64,000 nt of DNA from Ruminococcus sp. YE71. Lineage in GTDB: Bacteria > Bacillota > Clostridia > Oscillospirales > Ruminococcaceae. Shown piece after piece: positions 25,847 to 34,416 of this stretch. Location of the stretch: assembly GCF_900119155.1 (NCBI RefSeq), contig NZ_FPIR01000004.1, positions 1-64,000 on the forward strand. Reading direction: 5' to 3'. Under the pieces are notes generated by a model that was given only the letters and a program-made list of their open reading frames with translations, was not told where the DNA came from and searched no databases. How positions within the stretch are numbered: the first letter of the stretch is position 1; every line of letters begins with the position of its first letter. The position numbers and the translations under genes were made by a program.

Positions 25847-27058
25847 TCAGCCCAGCGGATGAACTTTGTCGTTCGCAGCGCCGACTATCGCTTCTGCCGC
25901 AGGCTTGATGTCGTTCATATCGCCGCAGGCGTCCACGCCGTTTGAAGTCCACGCCATGACGCCGTTCCAGCCGTTGTCGTAGCAGCCCTTGTACTTGGTG
26001 TCGAGGGTCTCGCCCGACTCGGAGACGTCGTTTGCCGCAACCTCGCCGATGACGCAGGGCTTTGTGCCGTCGAGACCGAACTCTGTCGGCGACTTGTCGA
26101 AGGGGTATCCGAACCACCGGTGCTCCCAGTAGTAGTAATGGGTCGAGTAGAAGTCGAGGTACGACTTGTCGTTCCCCGAAAGGGTGCTCAGGTAATCGTC
26201 GGCACCGTAGTTGCCCTCGTAGTTGTCGGAGTTGTACTTGATGATGCCGAAACCTACCGTCGTGAGAATATCCGAGTGTTCGTGGACAGCCGCCGCACCT
26301 CTCGCGAAGTAGTTGCAGATGTCATCCCAGGAAAGCTGACCGCTCTCGGCGTTCTCGTGTACCCAGTCGGGCTCGTTCATGAAGTCGATGCTCCAGAGGT
26401 AGTCGCAGCTGTCATATCTCTCGGCAAAGGGAACGACATAACCGTTCACGAAGCTGTCGATATTGTCGCTGCTTGTAATCATATTCCGCCAGTTCTTGTA
26501 GCAGTTGTTGGAATCCTTGAAGTGGTCGAAGGAAGTCAGCGTCGCCATGATGTAGATATGATGCTTTTTCGCGAGAGTGAACAGCACGTCAAGGTCCTGC
26601 CAGTGCTTGTCGGTGACCTCCCTGAAGCTGCCGTCCTCGTTCAGTATAACGCCCACGCAGTCGTTGCAGTTTATCCACACACGGCTCGCGTTGATGCCTG
26701 CTTCCTCAAGCTCCGCAAAGTGCATATCCCAGAACACATAGCTGAACTTATCCGAGCCGAAGTCGTTCCAGTTGTTCCAGGGGGTGTTGACGCCGTTTAT
26801 CCACAGCTCCTTGTCCCCAACCATGAACTTTGTGCCGTCTACCGTGACCTTTGCCGCGCCGTCGGTCGCATAGTCGATGTCGATGGGCGCTGCGTTCAGG
26901 TCGATGACCGTGCTTTCGGTGCTGTCGGCATTGTCCGCCTTCGGGCTGTTATCCGACTTGCTGTCGGCAGTGCTTTCGGTCTTTGAGCCGCAGGACACGA
27001 GTCCCAGCGTCAGCACCGATGCCAGCATTGCCGAAAATATCCTTCTGTATATCTTCAT
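25847..27058 (-). CDS. GH5-like (clan GH-A) glycoside hydrolase lipoprotein
   Basis: A 403-aa lipoprotein with lipobox LVSC (Cys23) and a short Ser/Asp linker to about residue 60. The catalytic (beta/alpha)8 domain begins 'WINGVNTPWNNWNDFG'. The acid/base Glu229 lies in 'DFMNEPDW' and the likely nucleophile Glu339 in 'VIGEVAAN', the spacing expected of clan GH-A. Mannanase or other beta-glycanase activity on plant fibre is likely; the exact subfamily cannot be set by eye. It is held at the cell surface. It lies 50 nt after the DUF3592 gene on the same strand, possibly in one operon with argS. There is no clear terminator. Confidence 0.82.
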   Translation of the reverse strand: MKIYRRIFSAMLASVLTLGLVSCGSKTESTADSKSDNSPKADNADSTESTVIDLNAAPIDIDYATDGAAKVTVDGTKFMVGDKELWINGVNTPWNNWNDFGSDKFSYVFWDMHFAELEEAGINASRVWINCNDCVGVILNEDGSFREVTDKHWQDLDVLFTLAKKHHIYIMATLTSFDHFKDSNNCYKNWRNMITSSDNIDSFVNGYVVPFAERYDSCDYLWSIDFMNEPDWVHENAESGQLSWDDICNYFARGAAAVHEHSDILTTVGFGIIKYNSDNYEGNYGADDYLSTLSGNDKSYLDFYSTHYYYWEHRWFGYPFDKSPTEFGLDGTKPCVIGEVAANDVSESGETLDTKYKGCYDNGWNGVMAWTSNGVDACGDMNDIKPAAEAIVGAANDKVHPLG

Positions 27059-27108
27059 AAGTTATTTCCCCATTATCCTAAAGTTACATTCTGCGTATTT
27101 ATTCGGGT

Positions 27109-27549
27109 TCAGTACCCTCTCTTTTTCTTATTGGCTCCGACAAGTATGGCTATCAAGCCCGCGGCTCCGAAAACGCCGCCGACCATCCTTGTCATTTTCG
27201 GCTCAACGTAGTGCCCCTTGATATAGTTTTTTTCGGGGTCGTCGGGGTCGTACATGATGGTCATTTTTTCGCCCTGGTTCACATACGAGCTTGACTTTTT
27301 CTCGTTCTCGTATTTCTTGCCGTTCACCTCAAACTGTACGGTGTATCTGTATTCCACATTGTCATCGCTGTCCCTGCCTTCGGAGACCGAGATGACAACG
27401 CCTTCCGCGCTCTCGGTGCAGCGCTTTCTCATATCGGCTATCCTGCCTGATAAGATTATCCCGAAGAAAACGCCTATTCCGATGAACAGCACTCCCAGCA
27501 CGAACAGACTCAGCGGGTCATTCAGTTTTCTGATATGGTAAACTCTCAT
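27109..27549 (-). CDS. DUF3592 domain membrane protein
   Basis: A 146-aa protein with helices at about residues 14-36 and 122-140 flanking an extracytoplasmic beta-rich domain. The pattern 'TVQFEVNGKKYENE' followed by 'GEKMTIMYDPDDPEKNYI' is the DUF3592 signature. Function is unknown. It follows argS by 18 nt. Confidence 0.82.
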   Translation of the reverse strand: MRVYHIRKLNDPLSLFVLGVLFIGIGVFFGIILSGRIADMRKRCTESAEGVVISVSEGRDSDDNVEYRYTVQFEVNGKKYENEKKSSSYVNQGEKMTIMYDPDDPEKNYIKGHYVEPKMTRMVGGVFGAAGLIAILVGANKKKRGY

Positions 27550-27567
27550 CGTCCGTCCCCCTGTTTA

Positions 27568-29322
27568 TCAGAACAGTTCGACCGTCTCGATGCCGAGGAT
27601 GTCGAGGTGCTTTTCAAGCAGCGTCTTGGAAGCGTAGCAGAGGTTCACCCATGCGCGTTTCTTGTTCTCGTCGGGCTCGTCAACGATGTGGTTCTCGTGG
27701 TAGAACTTCGCGAACAGCTCGGCAAGCTTGTAGGCGTTCTCGCAGACGATGTTCGGCGCTCTGTCGCGGAACGCAAGTCCGAAGGCTTCGCCGCTCATGG
27801 CGAGACCCAGCAGCAGCGCCCTCTCGGAATCGCTGTAAACGTCGGCGGAGTCGAAGCCCGCGGGAGTGAAGGTCTTATTCAGTATCGAATTGATGCGGGC
27901 TACCGAGTAGAGCAGGAACGAACCTGTCTTGCCCTCAGCCGCCATGAACTTGTCGAGGTCGAAGATGTAGTCCTTCATGCGGTGGTTGATGAGGTCGCCG
28001 AACTTGATAGCCGCGACTGCCACGCGCCTTGCGATGTCCGCCTTGTCCTCCTCAGCCGAGTGGGTGGACTTGCCCACGATGTCGAGTGCGTAGTCGTACA
28101 CCTGGGCGTAGAGCGCTTCAAGACGCATAACGCCGCCCTCACGGGTCTTGTAGGGCTTGCCGTCCTTGCCGTTCATCGTGCCGAAGCCGAGATGTTCGAG
28201 GGAGCAGTCCTCTGGGACGATGCCCGCCTTCTTCGCACAGCGGAACACCTGCGTGAAGTGCAGGCTCTGACGGCTGTCAACGACGTACCACACCTTGTCG
28301 GGCTTCCAGTCCTCAACACGCTGGATGAGGGTGGCGAGATCGGTGGTGGCGTAGATGTTCGAGTCGTCGGATTTCTTGATGATGACGGGGGGGATGGTGA
28401 TCTTGTCGGTCTCCTCCTCAACGTCAACGACCATCGCGCCCTGGCTCTCGTGGAGCAGTCCCTGAGCGTTGAGGGTCTCCAGCAGACGGGGCACGAACTT
28501 CTCCGCGTCGCTCTCGCCGTACCAGTAATCGAAGCTGACGTTCAGAGTGTCATAGTTGCGCTTTACGTCAGCAACGCTGACCTTGATTATCTCTCTCCAC
28601 AGTGCCATGAACGCGGGATCGCCCTTCTGGAGACCTGCGGTGACAGCCTTTGCCTCAGCCTTGAACTCCTCGTCCTCCTTGCTCTTTGCACTTGCGAAGG
28701 GGTACACCTCGTTGAGCTCGTCGGCGGTCAGCGGCAGGCTGGTGAAGTTCGCAGGGTCGAAGCCCTCCTTAAAGCACTCCCACTCGGGGTGACGCACTCT
28801 CAGCTCCGCGATGACAAGACCTATCTGGAGTCCCCAGTCGCCCAGATGAACGTCCGAAACGGTCTTTCTGCCCGTCGCCTGTGCGAGCCTTTTGAGGGAT
28901 TCGCCGATGACTGCCGAACGCAGATGTCCGATGTGGAGCGGCTTTGCAACGTTCGGTCCGCCGTAGTCGAGGACGATGGTCTCGGGCTTTTCAGCCTGCG
29001 GGATGCCGAGATTTTCATCGGAGAGCATCTCGGTAACGTAGCCCAGCAGCAGCTTGTCAGAAACGTCTATGTTTATGAAGCCTGCGCCTACGACCTCTAT
29101 CTTTGCGAGGTCGGCGTCGTCAGTCAGCTTGTCAGCAGCTTCCTGCGCGATAACACGCGGAGCCTTCTTGTAGAGCTTAGCGCCCGAGAACGCGCCGTTG
29201 CACTGGAACTGGCAGAGGTCGGGACGGTCGGAAACGACGACTGTGCCGAGGTCGGCCGAGTATCCGCAGGCCTCGAACGCCGCCGAGAGTTTTTCGGTAA
29301 GTATCTGTGTCAATGCTTTCAT
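27568..29322 (-). CDS. argS: Arginyl-tRNA synthetase
   Basis: A 584-aa class I synthetase that charges tRNA-Arg. The N-terminal Add-1 domain is followed by 'YGGPNVAKPLHIGHLRSAVIG' in part, with the HIGH motif near residues 129-132. The KMSKS region is divergent, as in many ArgRS, and the C-terminal DALR anticodon-binding domain ends the protein. ATG 29322 is chosen because ggagg lies just before it; in-frame codons further upstream lack a ribosome site. Its promoter is at 29360-29388. Confidence 0.97.
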   Translation of the reverse strand: MKALTQILTEKLSAAFEACGYSADLGTVVVSDRPDLCQFQCNGAFSGAKLYKKAPRVIAQEAADKLTDDADLAKIEVVGAGFINIDVSDKLLLGYVTEMLSDENLGIPQAEKPETIVLDYGGPNVAKPLHIGHLRSAVIGESLKRLAQATGRKTVSDVHLGDWGLQIGLVIAELRVRHPEWECFKEGFDPANFTSLPLTADELNEVYPFASAKSKEDEEFKAEAKAVTAGLQKGDPAFMALWREIIKVSVADVKRNYDTLNVSFDYWYGESDAEKFVPRLLETLNAQGLLHESQGAMVVDVEEETDKITIPPVIIKKSDDSNIYATTDLATLIQRVEDWKPDKVWYVVDSRQSLHFTQVFRCAKKAGIVPEDCSLEHLGFGTMNGKDGKPYKTREGGVMRLEALYAQVYDYALDIVGKSTHSAEEDKADIARRVAVAAIKFGDLINHRMKDYIFDLDKFMAAEGKTGSFLLYSVARINSILNKTFTPAGFDSADVYSDSERALLLGLAMSGEAFGLAFRDRAPNIVCENAYKLAELFAKFYHENHIVDEPDENKKRAWVNLCYASKTLLEKHLDILGIETVELF

Positions 29323-29359
29323 GATTTTTCCTCCGTTTATTGCAATAGTCAACATTATC

Positions 29360-29388
29360 ATTATACCATATTATTATCGCTTTTTCAA
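29360..29388 (-). promoter_or_regulatory. Sigma-A promoter of argS
   Basis: On the minus strand, TTGAAA (29388-29383), 17-bp spacer, TATAAT (29365-29360). Confidence 0.85.
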
Positions 29389-29463
29389 TACGTTTTTCAA
29401 ATTTCTCCGCAAAATCGGTGTTATAAGTCCGAACCTTGTCTGAGGTAATGCTGAACCTGTATT

Positions 29464-29509
29464 ATGGTAAAATAATATTGACAATTTTATTGAAATATGG
29501 TAAAATAAT
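29464..29509 (+). promoter_or_regulatory. Promoter and direct repeat before the GTPase/Hsp70 cluster
   Basis: TTGACA (29478-29483), 17-bp spacer and TAAAAT (29501-29506) form a good sigma-A promoter. A 13-bp word atggtaaaataat occurs at 29464-29476 and again at 29497-29509, exactly 33 bp apart. The second copy covers the -10 element, so it could be an operator. Confidence 0.7.
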
Positions 29510-29572
29510 TTTGTTGAGCGCATTTAATTTAATCATAGTTAAAACAAATGCGGAAAGTATGAGGTGAAAAGA

Positions 29573-31387
29573 ATGGGCAATTCAGACGGCGGCGGATGCG
29601 TCGGACTTGTGATAATCATCGGCGTCGTGGCATACATCATCGAACTGCTGGTAAAACTGCTGTCGAAAGTATTTGTCGCGGCGATCAGTATAGTGGGCAT
29701 ATTGCTGCTGGCAATGTGTCTTGTAGGCGCTGTGATCGGCGTATTCTACGCATTCAAGAGCTTTTTCGCGGCTGTGATGGAAGTCAGCGACGACCGAAAG
29801 GCGCTGTTCTCGAAGCCGCAGTACACACGCCTTACCCTGCCGAGGACGGCTGACGGAAAGTTCGAATTCTACGAGGACATCTCGCGGGCGAGCTATTTCA
29901 ACGGCGGTATGCTCAAGGACATCGGCAGCATCCTCAAAAAGACATTCTCGAACAGTGTGAAGAGACTCAGGATATTCGGCAGCAACATATCCGATTCAAG
30001 CGGCCTCTTCGGAAAGACTTTCTCGATAATCAAGAACGTTTTCTCGATAATCTCGCTTCTTGTGTTCGGCATGGTGGTCTCGGCGGTGCTGAGCGTCATG
30101 ATAGTAGTCTCTTCGGTCATCATACTCATATTCTACAGGATATTCTTCTTTGCCGTGCTCTCGGCGGAAAAAGCGAGCTTTTCGGCGAAGAAGATCACAA
30201 ACCGCTGCGACTTCTGCAAGGCGGAGTACGACCTTCCCGTCTACTTCTGCCCGAAGTGCGGCATTCCCCACAGATACCTCAGACCGAGCAAGTTCGGCAT
30301 TTTCTACCGCACCTGCGTCTGCCTTGAAAAGCTGCCCGTTACCGCAGGCGGCAAATGTGCGGACGGCAAAAAGCGCAGTCAGCTCACAGCCGCCTGCCCG
30401 AAATGCGGAAAGTCGGACAGATCCTCCGAGACACGTCCTCTCGGCATACCGCTCATCGGCGGCGTGAACGCGGGCAAGACCACCTTCAAGACCGCGTTCC
30501 TCTACAGCTTCCTCAACGACGAAGCTACAAAGCTCGGGCTCACCATAAAGCTGAACGACAAGGCGATGGAGAACGAGTTCGAGGAGATACGCAGCTGCTT
30601 CATCGGCAAGCGTATGGTAACAGAGACACGCCCGGGCAAGGAGTACGACGTTACTTCCTTCAACTTCGTCATCGAGCACGAAAAGCTCTCGGTGCCGAGA
30701 CTCATGCACATCTACGATATGCCCGGTGAGGTGTTCGAGCAGTCGAACGCTCAGGAGAGCCTGAAACACTTCACGTTCAGTGAGGGCGTTATATTCGTCA
30801 TCGACCCGTACACCTTGCAGTCGATAATCTCTTCCGAGAGCGACCTCGGCGGCATGAGAGTCGGAAAGATGGATTTCAACACGCTGGTGGAGGTGTTCTG
30901 CGAGACCCTCGAAAAGCTGCCGAATATGCCCCGCGAAGGCAAGAAATACGCCATCCCCGTGGCTATCTGCATAAACAAGGTGGACACTCCTTCGCTGAGG
31001 AACCGCATCGGTATGCCTGCCGCGAGAAAGCTCATGAACGCAAAGCCCGAGGTCTACAGCGACAGCTACGATACGATGGATATGCTCTGCCGCGAGTTCC
31101 TTTCGGCGAACGGCAAGTCCAACGCCGTGACGCTGCTTGACCAGAACTTCAAGTATGTGCATTTCTTCGCCTGCTCGGCTACGGGCAGCATACCAAAGGG
31201 ACCCGTCAGATTCGTGCCCGAACAGGTGCTGGCGGCAGTCTACTGGATAACCGCACGCTCCGACAGCCAGCTCGCACCGCTGCTGGGTACGGATGTGCCC
31301 CATGACATCGACGAAAGCACAAGAAAACGCCTGTCACAGAACAGGTCGGATTACTTCGAGATAATCGAGAATTCTCTCGTTCATTAA
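29573..31387 (+). CDS. Membrane-anchored zinc-ribbon GTPase (TRAFAC-like)
   Basis: A 604-aa protein. Hydrophobic helices lie near residues 8-65 (two) and 150-200 (two). Two zinc-ribbon CxxC pairs follow ('CDFCKAEY' with 'CPKCGIPH', and a later 'CPKCGKSD'). The C-terminal half is a GTPase: P-loop 'GGVNAGKTT' (from residue 296), DxxG as 'DMPG' (382) and NKxD as 'NKVD' (468). This resembles the double-GTPase/TRAFAC enzymes of predicted conflict systems. ATG 29573 follows gaggtg; GTG 29564 is part of that ribosome site. It heads a same-strand cluster with a GrpE-like gene and Hsp70. Confidence 0.78.
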   Translation: MGNSDGGGCVGLVIIIGVVAYIIELLVKLLSKVFVAAISIVGILLLAMCLVGAVIGVFYAFKSFFAAVMEVSDDRKALFSKPQYTRLTLPRTADGKFEFYEDISRASYFNGGMLKDIGSILKKTFSNSVKRLRIFGSNISDSSGLFGKTFSIIKNVFSIISLLVFGMVVSAVLSVMIVVSSVIILIFYRIFFFAVLSAEKASFSAKKITNRCDFCKAEYDLPVYFCPKCGIPHRYLRPSKFGIFYRTCVCLEKLPVTAGGKCADGKKRSQLTAACPKCGKSDRSSETRPLGIPLIGGVNAGKTTFKTAFLYSFLNDEATKLGLTIKLNDKAMENEFEEIRSCFIGKRMVTETRPGKEYDVTSFNFVIEHEKLSVPRLMHIYDMPGEVFEQSNAQESLKHFTFSEGVIFVIDPYTLQSIISSESDLGGMRVGKMDFNTLVEVFCETLEKLPNMPREGKKYAIPVAICINKVDTPSLRNRIGMPAARKLMNAKPEVYSDSYDTMDMLCREFLSANGKSNAVTLLDQNFKYVHFFACSATGSIPKGPVRFVPEQVLAAVYWITARSDSQLAPLLGTDVPHDIDESTRKRLSQNRSDYFEIIENSLVH

Positions 31388-31411
31388 CAGACAAAACAAG
31401 GAGGTAATAAG

Positions 31412-32290
31412 ATGTCGGAAGAAAAAAACGTTCAGGATTTCTGCTCGGATGACGAGGTCATCGCTCCCCCCGCGGAGACGGAAGAAGTGACCGCTCCCGA
31501 AGAGGAGAACGCAGGATACCCCGAACAGACAGAGACAGAAAACAGCGCACCTGAGGAAGAACGTCACGGCGGCTACTTCGACACCTTCCCGAACGGGCCT
31601 GCGCTCCATCATCCGCCTTCCCCGTCGGTAAAGGAGATACTGAAAAAGACTTCGGGGAACAGCGTCAGCCGCGAACTCATCGACAGCATGATCGAAGAGA
31701 ACCGCGCGGCGTTCGCGGAGCTGACAGCGAAGAACGAAGCCCTCGCGGCACAGAACGATACGCTCCTCGCCGCAAATGAGAGCTTACAGGCACAGCTTGA
31801 TTCGCTGGGGGAAAGGCTCGACAGGCTGACCGCACAGGTGGTAAACACCAACCGCGCAGTCACCATGCATGAGACTATCGAGGGCAACCTCAACAAGGAA
31901 CTGCAAAACTACAAGAACGACTTCTACGGGAAGCTCGCCACGCCTTTCCTCATGCAGATGATATCCCTCTGCATCGAGATGACGAAGGAGCTGGAGGAAC
32001 TGCTCGATGAGATAGCCGCCAGCGAAGAACCCACGGGTCACGAGGATGTGGTCAGCAGCCTTTCCTACTACGTGGAGAAGATACGCGGTTCGCTTGTGAA
32101 CAGCGGCGTTGAGATGGAACGTCCCGAAGAGGGCGAGAAGATGGACCCCTTAAAGCATCAGATAGTGCGGACGATACCCTCTGACGACCCCGAGATGAAC
32201 GGCGTCATAGAGTCCGTCCGCAGCAGCACATACACCTACAACAACAAGATACTGCTACGCGCAAAGGTCGCAGTATACAAATCCAAGTAA
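31412..32290 (+). CDS. GrpE-like nucleotide exchange factor with long acidic N-terminus
   Basis: A 292-aa protein. Residues 1-65 are acidic and Pro/Glu-rich, residues 85-150 form a strong coiled coil, and a helical segment and beta-rich end follow. The C-terminus fits the GrpE head pattern: 'GVEMERPEEGEKMDPLKHQ', a break, then 'LLRAKVAVYKSK', like GVE-GE-FDP-H and LRPAKVVV in GrpE. It ends 15 nt before the Hsp70 start, which supports a dedicated exchange factor. The N-terminal extension is not found in housekeeping GrpE. The start follows aaggaggt. Assignment rests on pattern matching. Confidence 0.65.
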   Translation: MSEEKNVQDFCSDDEVIAPPAETEEVTAPEEENAGYPEQTETENSAPEEERHGGYFDTFPNGPALHHPPSPSVKEILKKTSGNSVSRELIDSMIEENRAAFAELTAKNEALAAQNDTLLAANESLQAQLDSLGERLDRLTAQVVNTNRAVTMHETIEGNLNKELQNYKNDFYGKLATPFLMQMISLCIEMTKELEELLDEIAASEEPTGHEDVVSSLSYYVEKIRGSLVNSGVEMERPEEGEKMDPLKHQIVRTIPSDDPEMNGVIESVRSSTYTYNNKILLRAKVAVYKSK

Positions 32291-32305
32291 ACGGAGGATA
32301 ATAAA

Positions 32306-33874
32306 ATGGCAGAAAAATATGTATTCGGAATAGACCTCGGCACCACCTACTCCTGCATCAGCTACTTTGATGAGAATATGCAGTGCATCCCCTGCCCGAG
32401 CATGGAAGGACCTACCACCACACCGTCGGTTGTAAGGCTCGAACCAGGCTGCGACCCCGTAGTAGGTCAGGCGGCAAAGAACACCGCTGTCATCTATCCC
32501 GACCATACCATCCAGTTCGTTAAGAGCCGTATCGGCAAGGACGCTACCTTCAACTACGGCGCCGACGGCGAGCTGACCACCACGCCTATCGCTGTTTCGG
32601 CTGAGATACTCAAGAAGCTCGGCGAGGACGCCGCAAACCACACCAACTCGGAAGTAAAGCGCGTTGTCATCACCGTGCCCGCATACTTCGGCGACCCCGA
32701 GAGAAAGGCTACCGCTCAGGCAGGTATCGACGCGGGCTTTGACGTGCTCGGCATCATCGAGGAGCCTACCGCTGCGGCTATCTACTACGGCATGAACAAG
32801 TCCGAACAGCCCGAGAATATCCTCGTGTTCGACCTCGGCGGCGGTACCTTCGATATCACCGCGATGAAGATAGAGGGCAACAACTTCACCACCCTCACCA
32901 CCGAAGGCGACCACGACCTCGGCGGTAAGAACTGGGACATCGCACTCATCGACCTCGTAAAGCAGAAGTTCGAGGATCAGACAGGCTACTGCGACGGCTA
33001 CGATTCCGACATCGAGCAGGATCTGCTCATCAGCTGTGAGCAGGCCAAGATAGTTCTCTCCCAGGCTCAGAAGGCTTCGGTAGCAGTTACCATCAGCCGC
33101 GAATACAGAGCCGCTATCGAGATCACCCGCGAGGAGTTCGACGACGTTACATCGGCACTCCTCGACCGAGCTATCTCCCTCACAAGAACTGTCATCGACA
33201 GAGTCGGCGAGCCTATCACAAAGATACTCATGGTGGGCGGTTCCACCTATATGCCGCAGGTGCGCGAGGCAATCGAGAGAGAGTTCCCCCAGCTTGAGAT
33301 ATACTCCAACGAGCCGAACCACTCGGTATCCAAGGGCGCGGCTATCTTCGCGTTCAACAAGTATGTCAACCCCGACCCCGAGGAGCTGAAGGAGAAGTCC
33401 GAGCGCACCACTTCCAGCGGTGAAAAGGCTCTCGTATGCCTCGAAGAGGAGATAGACACCTACAAGAACATCGTCACCCTCGAAAACGAGATAAACATCG
33501 TGACCGTTGCCACAAAGAGCCTCGGCGTGCGCATCCTCTTCAACGGCACCCCGAAGATAAACAACCTTATCTTCAAGGATACCCAGCTTCCCGCTTCGGT
33601 AACGGCTACCTACGCTACCAACACAGCGAACGCTACCCGTATCCCGATCCGCATCTTCCAGGCAAACAACTACGATGAGTACTACGATGTTGACGACGAC
33701 CTCCAGATAGGTCAGGCAGTCCTCGAACTTGACGGCACTCTGCCTCAGGGCGCACCTATCGACGTTACCCTCTCCATCTCCGACGACGGACTTATCCACG
33801 TAAAGGGCATCGACGTCACCAACAATATCGAGGTAAACGCAAACATCGAGAACGACGCTTACAGCACCAAGTAA
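32306..33874 (+). CDS. Hsp70 (DnaK-like) chaperone lacking the lid
   Basis: A 522-aa Hsp70. All ATPase motifs are intact: 'GIDLGTTYSCISYF' (phosphate 1), 'FDLGGGTFDIT' (phosphate 2) and 'ILMVGGSTYMPQV' (adenosine). The interdomain linker DVLLLD of DnaK is replaced by another sequence near residue 377-390. A beta substrate-binding domain follows and the protein stops there, so the helical lid (about 100 residues of DnaK) is missing. It is preceded by a GrpE-like gene, but no J-domain gene is near. It is unlikely to be the housekeeping DnaK and probably serves the neighbouring GTPases. Confidence 0.9.
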   Translation: MAEKYVFGIDLGTTYSCISYFDENMQCIPCPSMEGPTTTPSVVRLEPGCDPVVGQAAKNTAVIYPDHTIQFVKSRIGKDATFNYGADGELTTTPIAVSAEILKKLGEDAANHTNSEVKRVVITVPAYFGDPERKATAQAGIDAGFDVLGIIEEPTAAAIYYGMNKSEQPENILVFDLGGGTFDITAMKIEGNNFTTLTTEGDHDLGGKNWDIALIDLVKQKFEDQTGYCDGYDSDIEQDLLISCEQAKIVLSQAQKASVAVTISREYRAAIEITREEFDDVTSALLDRAISLTRTVIDRVGEPITKILMVGGSTYMPQVREAIEREFPQLEIYSNEPNHSVSKGAAIFAFNKYVNPDPEELKEKSERTTSSGEKALVCLEEEIDTYKNIVTLENEINIVTVATKSLGVRILFNGTPKINNLIFKDTQLPASVTATYATNTANATRIPIRIFQANNYDEYYDVDDDLQIGQAVLELDGTLPQGAPIDVTLSISDDGLIHVKGIDVTNNIEVNANIENDAYSTK

Positions 33875-33909
33875 AAAACGCTCCCCCTGTGCCTGCGTAT
33901 TTTCAGGGG

Positions 33910-34318
33910 TGAGTGCGGGTAATATTTGGGGAAACCCTTTTGAAAAAGGGTTATCCCCCAAACCCCTTTCATAAAACTTTTAATACTTTTTGGCTTTTGG
34001 GTAGTTCTACCCAACTTTGTGCAGGTCGGAAAGATCGTAATTCTATTTTTCATTAGCGCCCATCAAGCCGAATTTGGGTAATATGACGGAATTTATGCAA
34101 GCATATGACGTGCAAAGGCGCGAGCCGGAGGTTGCGCGGTGTTGCCTTAGTCTGCTCCTTGCCAAAAAGACGTTCAAGGGTGGTTTACGCTTCATTTGAG
34201 GAATTGATCAGACGGTCTCTCATGAAACGGTGAGAGTCTATCTTCCCGACCAGAACCAACAGACGACAATATTAAAAGTCTTTGGAAGGGTGTTCTACCA
34301 CGGTAAGACCCGCACTCA
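33910..34318 (+). mobile_element. MITE-like element, copy 1
   Basis: A non-coding element of 409 bp with ends tgagtgcgggt (33910-33920) and its inverse acccgcactca (34308-34318). A hairpin near the left end (33927-33956) pairs ggggaaaccc with gggttatccc. Internal blocks such as ctttttggcttttgggt and ctccttgccaaaaagacg are shared with two other copies at 48903-49315 and 52323-52566. It separates hsp70 from the second GTPase gene. There is no transposase. Confidence 0.75.
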
Positions 34319-34416
34319 ACAGCACTCAAGAAGACAAACAGAGTGAGAGAAAAGCGCGAAAGGGACGTCCTTTTTCGTTTTTCTCTCATTCGCGATACTA
34401 CAAGGAGAATCCCACA

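Noticed and set aside
34282-34416. Longer N-terminus for the second GTPase
   Set aside because: The upstream codons run into the MITE-like element and lack a ribosome site, while ATG 34417 has a good aaggag.
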